From Castellaniella sp049650445 (lineage in GTDB: Bacteria > Pseudomonadota > Gammaproteobacteria > Burkholderiales > Burkholderiaceae_B): 64,000 bases of DNA. The stretch spans positions 1-64,000 of the forward strand of contig NZ_JBASAD010000035.1 in NCBI RefSeq assembly GCF_049650445.1. The letters are read 5' to 3'. The number at the start of each line of letters is the position of its first letter. The stretch's first letter is position 1. A program made the position numbers and the translations under genes. Below are positions 33,176-42,304 of the stretch, piece after piece. The notes below the pieces were generated by a model. It was not told the origin of the DNA, made no database searches, and saw only the letters and a list, made by a program, of their open reading frames with translations.

Positions 33176-34526
33176 TTCCATCGCCGCACGCGGCGCGGCC
33201 GCCTGGCCGCAACACATGAACGCCAGTGGTGACCGGCGAGGCCGACGGGGTCGGCCCGACTGGACGGATTTCGGCTTCTTCCTGCTGCTGGCGGCGGGCG
33301 CCGCACACGTGCTGACGGACTACAGCGCGTTCATGGATTATTACGAAAAGCTGATCCTGATCGGCGCGGTCGGGCTGTTCAGCTGGATGGGCTGGTTGTG
33401 GCGGCCGCTGCGTACCCTGATGGTGGCCGCCGGCCTGACGGCGCTGCTGGCGGTCTGGCTCTACAGCCCCACAGGCGTGCTGCTGCAGGGCGATCTGTCG
33501 CGGGCCGAGAGCGTCTTCCTGCTGAAATACCTGATCTCCTCGCAATCGGCCATTCTATGGATGTGCGCGCTGTTTGCGCTGGCGACGATCTGTTACTGGA
33601 TCGGCTATGCCAGCGACACGGCGGCCTGGCTGGGCAGCGTCCTGACCTGGACGGCGGTCTACGCCGGGGTGACCGGGCTGTTGGTGCGCTGGCGCGAAGG
33701 TCATCTGCTGGGGCCTGACATCGGACATATCCCCGTCAGCAATCTGTACGAGGTCTTCGTCCTGCTGTGCCTGGTCACGGCGCTGTTCTACCTGTACTAC
33801 GAACGCCGTTACGCCACGCGTGCCCTGGGCGGCTTCGTGCTGCTGGTGATCAGCTCGCTGGTGGTGTTCCTGCTGTGGTATTCCTTCACTCGGGACGCCT
33901 ACCAGATCCAGCCCCTGGTCCCCGCCTTGAAAAGCTGGTGGATGAAGCTGCACGTCCCGGCGAATTTCATCGGCTACGGCACCTTCAGTCTGGCGGCCAT
34001 GGTGGGTTTCGCCTACCTGGTCAAATCGCACGGCGAGACCCGCACCTGGAAGCCGCTGGTGCCGGTGTTCATCCTGGGGGCGGTGCTGTGCGCCGAGCCG
34101 CTGATCTTCGGCTCGCGTGAATTGTCGGCCACCTGGATGCTGTATTTCGGCATCGGCGCGCTGATCGTGGGCACGATCCTGGCATTCCGCGCACCGATCG
34201 CCCAGCGTCTGCCCTCGCTGGAAATCCTGGACGACATCATGTACCGGGCCATCGCGGTGGGTTTTGCTTTCTTCACCGTGGCGACGATTCTGGGGGCGTT
34301 GTGGGCGGCCGATGCCTGGGGCACCTACTGGCAGTGGGACCCCAAGGAAACCTGGGCGCTGATCGTCTGGCTGAATTACGCCGCCTGGCTGCACATGCGC
34401 CTGATGAAGGGCCTGCGCGGCGCCATGTCCGCCTACTGGGCGCTGTCGGGCCTGCTGGTGACCAGCTTCGCCTTCCTGGGCGTCAATATGTTCCTGTCGG
34501 GCCTGCACTCGTACGGCGAACTGTGA
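33165..34526 (+). CDS. ccsB: Cytochrome c biogenesis protein CcsA/CcsB (ResC)
   Basis: The second half of system II, 453 residues with about eight to ten transmembrane helices. The WWD haem-binding motif appears as WGTYWQWDPKETWALIVW near residue 390, and the conserved histidines lie in flanking helices. CGGAGGA precedes the ATG, which overlaps the end of resB. Together with resB it would mature petC, cytochrome c4 and the peroxidase encoded nearby. Confidence 0.95.
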   Translation: MTSDSIAARGAAAWPQHMNASGDRRGRRGRPDWTDFGFFLLLAAGAAHVLTDYSAFMDYYEKLILIGAVGLFSWMGWLWRPLRTLMVAAGLTALLAVWLYSPTGVLLQGDLSRAESVFLLKYLISSQSAILWMCALFALATICYWIGYASDTAAWLGSVLTWTAVYAGVTGLLVRWREGHLLGPDIGHIPVSNLYEVFVLLCLVTALFYLYYERRYATRALGGFVLLVISSLVVFLLWYSFTRDAYQIQPLVPALKSWWMKLHVPANFIGYGTFSLAAMVGFAYLVKSHGETRTWKPLVPVFILGAVLCAEPLIFGSRELSATWMLYFGIGALIVGTILAFRAPIAQRLPSLEILDDIMYRAIAVGFAFFTVATILGALWAADAWGTYWQWDPKETWALIVWLNYAAWLHMRLMKGLRGAMSAYWALSGLLVTSFAFLGVNMFLSGLHSYGEL

Positions 34527-34598
34527 TGCCTTGCGGGTCGCTCCGGACCGTTCCGGGGCGATGCCGCAAGAGAGCCCGGCGATCTGCGTGGGCGGCCC

Positions 34599-37532
34599 TT
34601 ACGACAGGCGCCGTCCGCTGATTTCCTCGATATAGGCGCGGGCAGCCGGGTCTTTGACCAGCGGCAGGATGTTGTCGCAGGCCAGGATGTCCATCGGCGG
34701 CCGCGACCCCGAAATCACATATCCCTGGACATAGTCCACGCCCATGTCGGCCAGCGATCGCAGGGTGGCGACGTCCTCGACCCACTCGGCGATGCACTCC
34801 ATCCCGAGATTGTGGGCCAGGTCCACGATGCTGTTGACGATGGCGATATTGGCCTCGCTGGCCAGCATGTCGCGGATCAGGGTGCCGTCGATCTTGATCA
34901 TGTCGGCCGGCAGTTCCTTCAGGTAGGAGAATGAGGTGTAGCCGGCCCCGAAGTCGTCCAGGGCCACGCGGGCACCCATGCGCTGCAGCCGCCGCATGAA
35001 CTGGCGGGTGCGCTCCAGGTCCTGCAAGGCTACGCCTTCGGTGATTTCCACGCACAGGCGCCGGGTGAATTGCGGCTGCTGATTCAGGATGCCGAACAGG
35101 ACGTTGATGAAGCGGTCGTCGTTCAGCGAAACGCCGCTGAGATTGACGTTGACCTGGCGGGTCTGGCCGAGCTTCAGGTGGTGCTTGGACATCCAGTCGA
35201 GCAGGGTCGTGAACACCCATTTGTCGATCGCGGTGATCATGCCGCTGTCTTCGGCCGCCTGGATGATCTTGCCGGTCTGGAGCGGCCGCGCGCCGGTGTT
35301 GCGTACCCGCAGCAGTGCCTCGAAATTGAGGGTCTGCAGAGGATGGCGCAGCGACATGATGGGCTGCATCTCCAGGAAGACGTCTTCGGACGTGCCCTTG
35401 TTTTCCAGTTGCTCGAACAGGTGCAGTTCGTCGATGTGATCGAACAGTTCGCGGGCGTTTTCCTCGTACAGGACGACATCCTGGTGCTGCTTGCGGGCGT
35501 CGCGGCAGGCGCGGCTGGCGGCGGCGATGGCGTCCTTGGGCGTCATGGTGCGGTCGATGTCGATCAGCCCTATGGCGCTCTTGAGCTGGAAGGCGCGTTC
35601 GCCGATGTACAGGGCCGAGCCGTTCAGGCTCTCGATCATGTCCTGGGCGTGGCGGCGGGCCTCGCCGGCCCGCATGCCGGGGAACAGGACGATGAACTCG
35701 TCGTTGCCGATACGACCCAGAGACTGCTCATCGGCCAGCGAGTATTTCAGCCGTTCGCAGACCATCTGCAGCAGCGTGTCGCCCGTCGAGTGGCCGAACA
35801 GGTCGTTGACGCGCTTGAGGTGATCCAGGTCCAGGAAGGCCAGGGCACAAGGGGTGTTGGCCTGTTGCAGGCTTTCAATGGCCTTCTGCATGGTCTTTTC
35901 GATCCCGCGCCGGTTGAGCGTGTCGGTCAGCGGATCGTTGTCGGCCATCAGACGCAGCTTGCGGAGGGTTTCAGTCCGCGCGCTGATGTCCTGCAGAGAG
36001 CCCTCGATGTGGCTGCCCACCAGCGTGGCGCGCAACAGGAAATTGCGCGCTGGCGTGTCTGCCGAGGTCTGGATGCGCTGAATCTCCGTATCGCGGCCCT
36101 GCTCCGTGGCCACGGAGATTTCCAGCCAGTCCACTTTGGGAAAGAAATCGCCCCAGGCGAGTGTATGCAGGTCCGATTCCGGGGAGAGGTCGAGGATTTC
36201 GCGCGCGTTCGGATTCAGGTGCTCGAAGTGCCGGGTGGCGCCCAGGGTGAACAGGCCCAGCGGCGTGAGCGTGTCGCGGGCGATCAGGTCGTTGCGCTGG
36301 CGCAGGCGCAACTGCCGCTCTTCGCGCATCTTGTCGGCGGCCGCCAGGGCGATCAGCAGGTTGCAGAGCAGCAGCGCGGCCGCGCCCGGGAAGGGCGCGA
36401 TCAGGGCTGCGTGCCCCAGGCCGATCAGGACCAGGCCCGTCAGCAGGACGGTCAGGGCCAGGCAGACGCCGACCGTGTGCCAGAGTTGGGAGCGCGTATT
36501 GAAGCGGAACAGGCCGTGGACCAGGGTGACTGTGACCAGAGCCGTCGCCAGCCAGGCAGTCAGGAAGGTCGTGAGCTGGAACCAGTCGTAGGGCAGGGCC
36601 AACAGGGCCAGCAGCAGGCAGATCGCGGTCGAGCGGCCGACCAGATGCAGGCGGCTCATCGTGGTGGCGTCCAGGCTGGGCTGGAACAGGGAGGTGAAGA
36701 GCTGGATCGTCAGCACATAGTAGATCAGGACGGTCAGCTTGCGAATCCAGACCAGGACGTCGGGTGAGATGGCGGCACCGAGAAATTGGTGGTCCCAGCC
36801 CAGCGCCCAGGCGCCCAGGCGCAGATTGCAGAGAATCCAGCAGGCCAGCACGATGTAGGGTGGTTCGCGCGTGGTCAGGGCAATGACGAACAGAAAGGCC
36901 GCCAGGCTCAGCAGCCCGCCTTCCAGCAGGCCGATACCCTGGGCGGTGTGTGTCGTCGTGTCGTCCAGTTCATGACGCTGCCAATGCTCGATGGAGAGCC
37001 GGGTGGGGAACGGCAGGCTGATTCGGCACAGGACCTGGTCGGCCATCGAGGCGCTGGGCAGCCGCATCTGCTGCCCGAGCAGGTCGTCCCGAGCCTCGAG
37101 GATTTCCCAGGATGCTGCCTCGGGCGAGGTTTGGGCGCCGGACCGGTCGTGGGTCAGCCGGCATTCTGGTGGGACGATGGGATGGATCGGCACCAGCAGG
37201 GAGAATCGGCCGAGCGAGTCGGTGTCCAGGTCGGCGGGCAAATCGGCCAGCAGCCATATCGTGCCGGCCGGTGCGGATTCTGCAAGCCGGGTGGGGCGTG
37301 ACTGGAGCCGTTCCAGCGCCTGCGCCGGATCGAGTCTGGCGTCGGTGTGCAGGAATCGGGCGGTCAGCGGCTGTCCGGCGTGATCGCCGGGGTGCGGGCG
37401 CAGCAGCGCGGCGAGCAGCCCCAGTCCGAACAGGATCGGAATACCGACATACAGGAGGTATGACCAGACGCGCCCGGCGGCGGAGTGGATGGATGGACCG
37501 GGCGGGCGGGATTTAAGCGTCTTGGTCGCCAT
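34599..37532 (-). CDS. 7TM-sensor protein with degenerate GGDEF and intact EAL domain
   Basis: A 977-residue membrane protein of cyclic-di-GMP signalling. After an anchor near residue 35 comes a periplasmic region of about 170 residues and then seven hydrophobic helices, resembling the 7TMR-DISM receptor layout. A PAS-like stretch follows. The GGDEF domain has IGNDEF at the active motif and is probably inactive. The EAL domain keeps EALLR, NLS, EITE, DDFG, KID, AEWVE and QGY, so phosphodiesterase activity is expected. ATG at 37532 is one choice; the frame opens 14 codons earlier. Confidence 0.9.
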   Translation of the reverse strand: MATKTLKSRPPGPSIHSAAGRVWSYLLYVGIPILFGLGLLAALLRPHPGDHAGQPLTARFLHTDARLDPAQALERLQSRPTRLAESAPAGTIWLLADLPADLDTDSLGRFSLLVPIHPIVPPECRLTHDRSGAQTSPEAASWEILEARDDLLGQQMRLPSASMADQVLCRISLPFPTRLSIEHWQRHELDDTTTHTAQGIGLLEGGLLSLAAFLFVIALTTREPPYIVLACWILCNLRLGAWALGWDHQFLGAAISPDVLVWIRKLTVLIYYVLTIQLFTSLFQPSLDATTMSRLHLVGRSTAICLLLALLALPYDWFQLTTFLTAWLATALVTVTLVHGLFRFNTRSQLWHTVGVCLALTVLLTGLVLIGLGHAALIAPFPGAAALLLCNLLIALAAADKMREERQLRLRQRNDLIARDTLTPLGLFTLGATRHFEHLNPNAREILDLSPESDLHTLAWGDFFPKVDWLEISVATEQGRDTEIQRIQTSADTPARNFLLRATLVGSHIEGSLQDISARTETLRKLRLMADNDPLTDTLNRRGIEKTMQKAIESLQQANTPCALAFLDLDHLKRVNDLFGHSTGDTLLQMVCERLKYSLADEQSLGRIGNDEFIVLFPGMRAGEARRHAQDMIESLNGSALYIGERAFQLKSAIGLIDIDRTMTPKDAIAAASRACRDARKQHQDVVLYEENARELFDHIDELHLFEQLENKGTSEDVFLEMQPIMSLRHPLQTLNFEALLRVRNTGARPLQTGKIIQAAEDSGMITAIDKWVFTTLLDWMSKHHLKLGQTRQVNVNLSGVSLNDDRFINVLFGILNQQPQFTRRLCVEITEGVALQDLERTRQFMRRLQRMGARVALDDFGAGYTSFSYLKELPADMIKIDGTLIRDMLASEANIAIVNSIVDLAHNLGMECIAEWVEDVATLRSLADMGVDYVQGYVISGSRPPMDILACDNILPLVKDPAARAYIEEISGRRLS

Positions 37533-37617
37533 GCAACGGAAAGATTGGACAACTGGCCGGCTAGGCGGAGGCACAAACCGGGGTTATGGGCGATTGACGT
37601 CCGGAAACAGGAGAAGT

Positions 37618-38898
37618 TTAGGGCCGATGGGGGATGCGCTCCTGGGCATACAGGTCCTGGAGTGTCTCGCGCGGGCGGATCAGCCAGGAGTCCTGGCCAT
37701 CCACCAGGACTTCCGCCGCCCGGGGGCGCGTATTGTATTGACTGGACATGGAGAAAGCATAGGCGCCTGCGGACTGGATGGCCAGCAGGTCGCCCTGTTC
37801 CAGGGGCAGGGCGCGGCCGCGTGCCAGCCAGTCGCCGCTTTCGCAGATCGGGCCGACGACGTCATAAGTCTCGACGGGCGTGCCGGCGCGCGGGGCGACC
37901 GGGACGACCCCATGCCAGGCCTCGTACAGGGCCGGGCGCATCAGGTCGTTCATGGCGGCGTCCACGATGGCGAAATTGCGCGCTTCGGTCCGCTTGAGGT
38001 ATTCGACGCGGGTCAGCAGCACACCTGCATTGCCGACCAGGGAGCGGCCTGGCTCCAGGATGAGCTGCAGATGGTCCAGCCCTCGGGCTGCCAGTGTGGC
38101 GAAGACCGGCGTCAGCAGTTCGGCCGGGTCGGGCGGGGTTTCGTCGATGTAGCGGATACCCAGGCCGCCACCCAGATCCAGGTGCCGCAGGGCGATGCCG
38201 TCGGCTGCCAGGGTGTCGATCAGGTCCAGCAGCTTGTCGAGCGCGTCCAGATAGGGCGCGATCTGGGTGATCTGAGAGCCGATGTGACAGTCTACGCCGA
38301 CGATCTCCAGTCCCGGGTGTTGCAGGGCCTGACGGTACAGCTCGGGCGCGCGGCGGATGTCTACACCGAACTTGTTTTCCTTCAGGCCGGTGGAGATGTA
38401 GGGATGGGTGCGCGCGTCGACATCGGGGTTGACGCGCAGGGACACCGGCGCGCGCACGCCCAGCTCCTGGGCGATGTCGGCCAGGCGTTCAAGCTCGGCA
38501 GCCGATTCGACGTTGAAGCATTTGATCCCGGCGGCCAGCGCCTTGCGGATTTCCCAGCCTTGCTTGCCCACGCCGGAGAACACGACGCGGTCGGGGCTGG
38601 CGCCCGCGGCCAGGATGCGTTCGAGTTCGCCGCCCGAGACGATGTCGAAGCCGGCGCCCAGGCGCTGGAATTCGTGCAGGACGGCCAGGTTGGAGTTGGC
38701 TTTGACGCCGTAGCAGATCAGCGCGTCGTGCCCGTCGATGGCCTGCGCGTAGCGGTGCCAGGCGGCGTGCAGCGCCGCGCGGGAATAGACGTACAGCGGG
38801 GTGCCGTAGCGGTCGGCGAGTTCAGGCAGCGGGATGTTTTCAGCATGCAGGATGCCGTCCCGGAGGGGGAACTGGGAGTCTACGGTCATGGGCGTCAT
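37618..38898 (-). CDS. lysA: Diaminopimelate decarboxylase
   Basis: A PLP enzyme converting meso-diaminopimelate to lysine, 426 residues. The PLP lysine is Lys66 in CYGVKANSN; HIGSQ and the substrate-binding CESGDW are also seen. Its ATG overlaps the lptM stop in TGATG at 38896-38900, so translation is coupled. Last gene of the mrcA-lptM-lysA operon. Confidence 0.97.
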   Translation of the reverse strand: MTPMTVDSQFPLRDGILHAENIPLPELADRYGTPLYVYSRAALHAAWHRYAQAIDGHDALICYGVKANSNLAVLHEFQRLGAGFDIVSGGELERILAAGASPDRVVFSGVGKQGWEIRKALAAGIKCFNVESAAELERLADIAQELGVRAPVSLRVNPDVDARTHPYISTGLKENKFGVDIRRAPELYRQALQHPGLEIVGVDCHIGSQITQIAPYLDALDKLLDLIDTLAADGIALRHLDLGGGLGIRYIDETPPDPAELLTPVFATLAARGLDHLQLILEPGRSLVGNAGVLLTRVEYLKRTEARNFAIVDAAMNDLMRPALYEAWHGVVPVAPRAGTPVETYDVVGPICESGDWLARGRALPLEQGDLLAIQSAGAYAFSMSSQYNTRPRAAEVLVDGQDSWLIRPRETLQDLYAQERIPHRP

Positions 38899-39095
38899 CA
38901 GGGCTGCGAGGCAGGGCGTGAGTCCGGCGCGGGCGCCGGAGTGACGGAGGGCGGAACCGCCAGCGCGGCGTCAGCCGGAGGCGGTGGGTCGGGCAGACGC
39001 AGATCGCCTTTCATGCCGCAGCCGGCCAGTGCGAGAGCCAGGCCGGCGCCGGTCAGGAGGCGCGCGGCGTTCGGGAACAGGAGATGAGGTGTCAT
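38898..39095 (-). CDS. lptM: LPS translocon maturation chaperone lipoprotein LptM
   Basis: A 65-residue lipoprotein (formerly YifL) that helps LptD/LptE assemble in the outer membrane. The signal ends in the lipobox LAGC with Cys26 as the lipidated residue, followed by the family sequence GMKGDL and a Pro/Ala-rich tail. It is joined to its neighbours by TGATG overlaps on both sides. The lptM-lysA order is the usual one in proteobacteria. Confidence 0.92.
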   Translation of the reverse strand: MTPHLLFPNAARLLTGAGLALALAGCGMKGDLRLPDPPPPADAALAVPPSVTPAPAPDSRPASQP

Positions 39096-41551
39096 CAGAA
39101 GGGCACACGAACGGGTTGGGGGATGGCGACGCCGGAATCAGAGTCGGTATTGGAGTCGCCGTGCAACTGGTCTAGCAGCGTGCCGATGCCGTCCAGGCCG
39201 TCGCCGGGCGTGCCAGGCACCGGGTCGCCCGGCGCAGGCAGGCCGACACGGGCGATGGCCGTGCCCGGCGGGAATTCGGTGAAATAGAAGTCGCCATCGG
39301 TGCGCGTCAGGCCGCTGGGCATGGGACCGGGCGGGATTTCCGGCTGGCCCGCCAGGGCAACGCGCATGTAATCGACCCAGATGGGCAGGGCGGCGCCGCC
39401 GCCGGTTTCGCCCTGGCCCATGGATTTGGGCTGGTCGAAGCCCATCCAGGCGATGGCGACCAGTTTTGGATTGAAGCCGGCAAACCAGGCGTCCTGGGAG
39501 TCGTTGGTGGTGCCGGTCTTGCCGCCGATGTCGTTGCGCTTGAGTTCGCGGTGGACGCGAGCGCCGGTGCCGGAGGTCGCGACGCCGCGCAGCATGTCGT
39601 TCATGACGTAGACCGTGCGCGGATCGACCACACGTGCCAGGGTGTCGCCGGCCACGGTCGGCCGCGAACGCATGATGATCTTGCCGGCGCTGTCGGTGAC
39701 GTAGTCGATCAGGTAGGGCGGGACGCGGTAGCCGCCGTTGGCGAAGACCGCGTAGCCGCCGGCCATCTGCAGCGGCGTCACGCTGCCGGCGCCCAGGGCC
39801 AGCGGCAGCACGGCCGGCTGGCGCGAACGGTCGAAGCCGAAGCGAGTGACGTAATCCTGCACGTATTGAGGGCCCACGGCCTGCATGATGCGGATCGAGA
39901 CCATATTCTTGGACTTGTACAGGCCCTGACGCATGGTGAGCATCGGCTCGTAGGATCGGCCGTAATTCTTGGGGTTCCAGGCCTTGGAGCCCGTCTGTTC
40001 CGCCGTCAGGGAGAAGGGTTCGTCCGAGATCTGCGTGGCGGGCGTCAGGCCGCGTTCCAGCGAGGAGGCGTAGATGAAGGGCTTGAAGGACGAGCCCGGC
40101 TGGCGCCAGGCCTGGGTGACACGGTTGAACTTGCCCTCGTCGAAGTCGAAGCCGCCCACCATGGCCTGAATGGCCCCGTCCTGGGCGCTCAGCGAGACCA
40201 GGGCGGCCTGGATGGAGGGCTTGTTGATCAGTTCCCAGTATTCCGCCGTCTTGTGCACGTAGACCACCGAGCCGCGCTGGATGCGTACGGCGTCCTTGGC
40301 ATTGGCGGTCAGGCCGCGCGCCACGACGCGCAGGGCGCGCTTGTCGGTGATGTCGATGATCTGGCTGGCGCTGCGGGCGACCCGGACCTCGGTCGGACTG
40401 GCCGACAGGACGATGCCGATGAGCAGATCGCCGTTATCAGGGTGTTTTTCCTGCTGCTCGTCGATCAGGTCGTTGAGCGCTTCGGGGTTGGATTCGATGC
40501 CCTGGGGCAGGGCGACGTTTTCCTCGGGGCCTGTGTAGGGCGCGCGGCGGGTGTAATCGAGGATGCCCTCGCGCACGGCCTGGTAGGCGGCTTCCTGGCC
40601 CTTGGAGTCGATGGTGGTGTAGACGTTGAAGCCGCGCGAATAGATGTCGTCCTGGTAGACGCCGTACAGCAGTTGGCGAGCCAGTTCCGCCGGGTAGTCG
40701 CCATGTACGCCGTAGCGTCCGCCAGGCGTGTTGGCGGCCGAGCGGATCACGATGGTCTGGTCCACGGCACGCTGGTATTCGGCGTCTGTCAGGTAGCCCA
40801 GGGACCGCATGCGGTTGAGCACGTAGGCCTGGCGCGCCTTGGCGCGTTCGAAGTTGGAGATCGGGTTGAAGCGCGACGGAGCCTTGGGGATGCCGGCCAG
40901 CATGGCGGCTTCGGCCGGGGTGATGTCGGCCAGCGGCTTGCCGAAATAGGCGCGGCTGGCGGCGGCGAAGCCATAGGCCCGGTGCCCCAGAAAGATCTGG
41001 TTCATATAGAGATCGAGGATCTGATCCTTGGTCAGGGTGGCCTCGATCTTGAAGGTCAGCAGCAGTTCGTAGAACTTGCGCGTGTAGGTCTTTTCAGACG
41101 ACAGGTAGAAGTTGCGCGCCACCTGCATGGTGATGGTGCTGGCCCCCTGTGTCTTGGACATGTGGATGGTGTTGGCCAGGGCGGCGCGCAGCACCCCGGT
41201 CCAGTCGATGCCGCCGTGCTGGTAGAAGCGGTCGTCCTCGGCCGCGAGGATGGCGGACTTCATGACGTCCGGGATCTCGTCAAAGCGCAGGACGTTGCGG
41301 CGTTCTTCGCCGAATTCGCCGATCAGGACCTTGTCGGCGGTGTAGATCCGCAGCGGCACGCGGGGCCGGTAGTCGATCATCGCCGTCAGGTCCGGCAGAT
41401 TGGGCCATGCCAGCGCCAGCGCCAGACTCAGGAGCAACGCCCCGCACAGGCCCAGGCCGGCAAACAGCACGATGACCTTGAGGACCAACCGCGTGAACCA
41501 GGAGCGGGCCGCCGGGGCCTTCTGCTTGGAAGAGGTAGTGGTGGATTTCAT
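39095..41551 (-). CDS. mrcA: Penicillin-binding protein 1A
   Basis: A bifunctional peptidoglycan glycosyltransferase/transpeptidase of 818 residues anchored by one N-terminal helix (LVLKVIVLFAGLGLCGALL). The GT51 domain shows AAEDDRFYQHGG near residue 100. The transpeptidase motifs are SSFKPF (SxxK), SKN and KTGTT. An OB-like insertion lies between the two domains. ATG at 41551 is chosen for the anchor; the same frame stays open far upstream across aroK, aroB and dgt, but that part is antisense shadow. It is divergent from aroK. Confidence 0.96.
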   Translation of the reverse strand: MKSTTTSSKQKAPAARSWFTRLVLKVIVLFAGLGLCGALLLSLALALAWPNLPDLTAMIDYRPRVPLRIYTADKVLIGEFGEERRNVLRFDEIPDVMKSAILAAEDDRFYQHGGIDWTGVLRAALANTIHMSKTQGASTITMQVARNFYLSSEKTYTRKFYELLLTFKIEATLTKDQILDLYMNQIFLGHRAYGFAAASRAYFGKPLADITPAEAAMLAGIPKAPSRFNPISNFERAKARQAYVLNRMRSLGYLTDAEYQRAVDQTIVIRSAANTPGGRYGVHGDYPAELARQLLYGVYQDDIYSRGFNVYTTIDSKGQEAAYQAVREGILDYTRRAPYTGPEENVALPQGIESNPEALNDLIDEQQEKHPDNGDLLIGIVLSASPTEVRVARSASQIIDITDKRALRVVARGLTANAKDAVRIQRGSVVYVHKTAEYWELINKPSIQAALVSLSAQDGAIQAMVGGFDFDEGKFNRVTQAWRQPGSSFKPFIYASSLERGLTPATQISDEPFSLTAEQTGSKAWNPKNYGRSYEPMLTMRQGLYKSKNMVSIRIMQAVGPQYVQDYVTRFGFDRSRQPAVLPLALGAGSVTPLQMAGGYAVFANGGYRVPPYLIDYVTDSAGKIIMRSRPTVAGDTLARVVDPRTVYVMNDMLRGVATSGTGARVHRELKRNDIGGKTGTTNDSQDAWFAGFNPKLVAIAWMGFDQPKSMGQGETGGGAALPIWVDYMRVALAGQPEIPPGPMPSGLTRTDGDFYFTEFPPGTAIARVGLPAPGDPVPGTPGDGLDGIGTLLDQLHGDSNTDSDSGVAIPQPVRVPF

Positions 41552-41704
41552 CAGAGGCGATTGTAAGCCCTGGCCGGAGCGGACCAGGGGGCGGGGACGG
41601 GGTCTGTGTAACAGGATGTGCGCGCGGGTGAGGCCGGCCGGGTCGCCGGCGGCGGCGCCTGCTGATGCGATAATACACGCAAACAAACCGCCTGATGCCC
41701 TGCC

Positions 41705-42298
41705 ATGACGATGGAATGCCCCGCCGATTCGACCTGGATGCCCCCCGAGGGGCAGGGCGGTGCGCGGCCGATTTTCCTGGTCGGCATGATGGGGGTGGGC
41801 AAGACCACGATCGGCCGTCAGCTGGCGGCGGCGCTGGGACGAGAATTCGTCGACCTGGATCATGTCATCGAGGCGCGTTGCGGGGTGCGTATCGCCACCA
41901 TCTTCGACATCGAGGGCGAGGCGGGCTTTCGTCGCCGCGAGACGGCCACGCTGGATGAATATACGCGCCGGTCCGGTCTGGTCGTGGCGACGGGCGGCGG
42001 TGCCGTGCTGGCCGAAGAAAACCGCCGCATGCTGGGCGAGCGCGGCTGCGTCGTCTATCTGCGGGCCGGGGCCGACGAGCTCTACCGGCGCGTCGCCCGG
42101 GATCGCAACCGGCCGCTGCTGCGCGCCGACGATCCGCGTCAGCGCATCGTCGACCTGCTGGCCCAGCGCGAACCCCTGTACGAAAGCGTGGCCACCATCA
42201 CGCTGGACACGGGCGACCAACCGGTTGCCCAGGTGCTGCGCAACCTGCTGCCGCTGCTGCCCGCCCAGTCGGCGGTCCAGGCGCCCCTCACGGAATAG
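41705..42298 (+). CDS. aroK: Shikimate kinase
   Basis: Phosphorylates shikimate in aromatic amino acid synthesis, 197 residues. The P-loop is GMMGVGKT at 27-34. Substrate-binding FRRRET and GGGAV follow, and RNRPLL marks the lid. Start at 41705 or the next ATG at 41711; residues before 22 are a non-conserved lead. It is followed by aroB after 6 bases. Confidence 0.96.
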   Translation: MTMECPADSTWMPPEGQGGARPIFLVGMMGVGKTTIGRQLAAALGREFVDLDHVIEARCGVRIATIFDIEGEAGFRRRETATLDEYTRRSGLVVATGGGAVLAEENRRMLGERGCVVYLRAGADELYRRVARDRNRPLLRADDPRQRIVDLLAQREPLYESVATITLDTGDQPVAQVLRNLLPLLPAQSAVQAPLTE

Positions 42299-42304
42299 GA
42301 ACCC

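Noticed and set aside
41669..41674. GATAAT as the aroK promoter -10
   Set aside because: No acceptable -35 at the right distance, so it was not listed as a feature.
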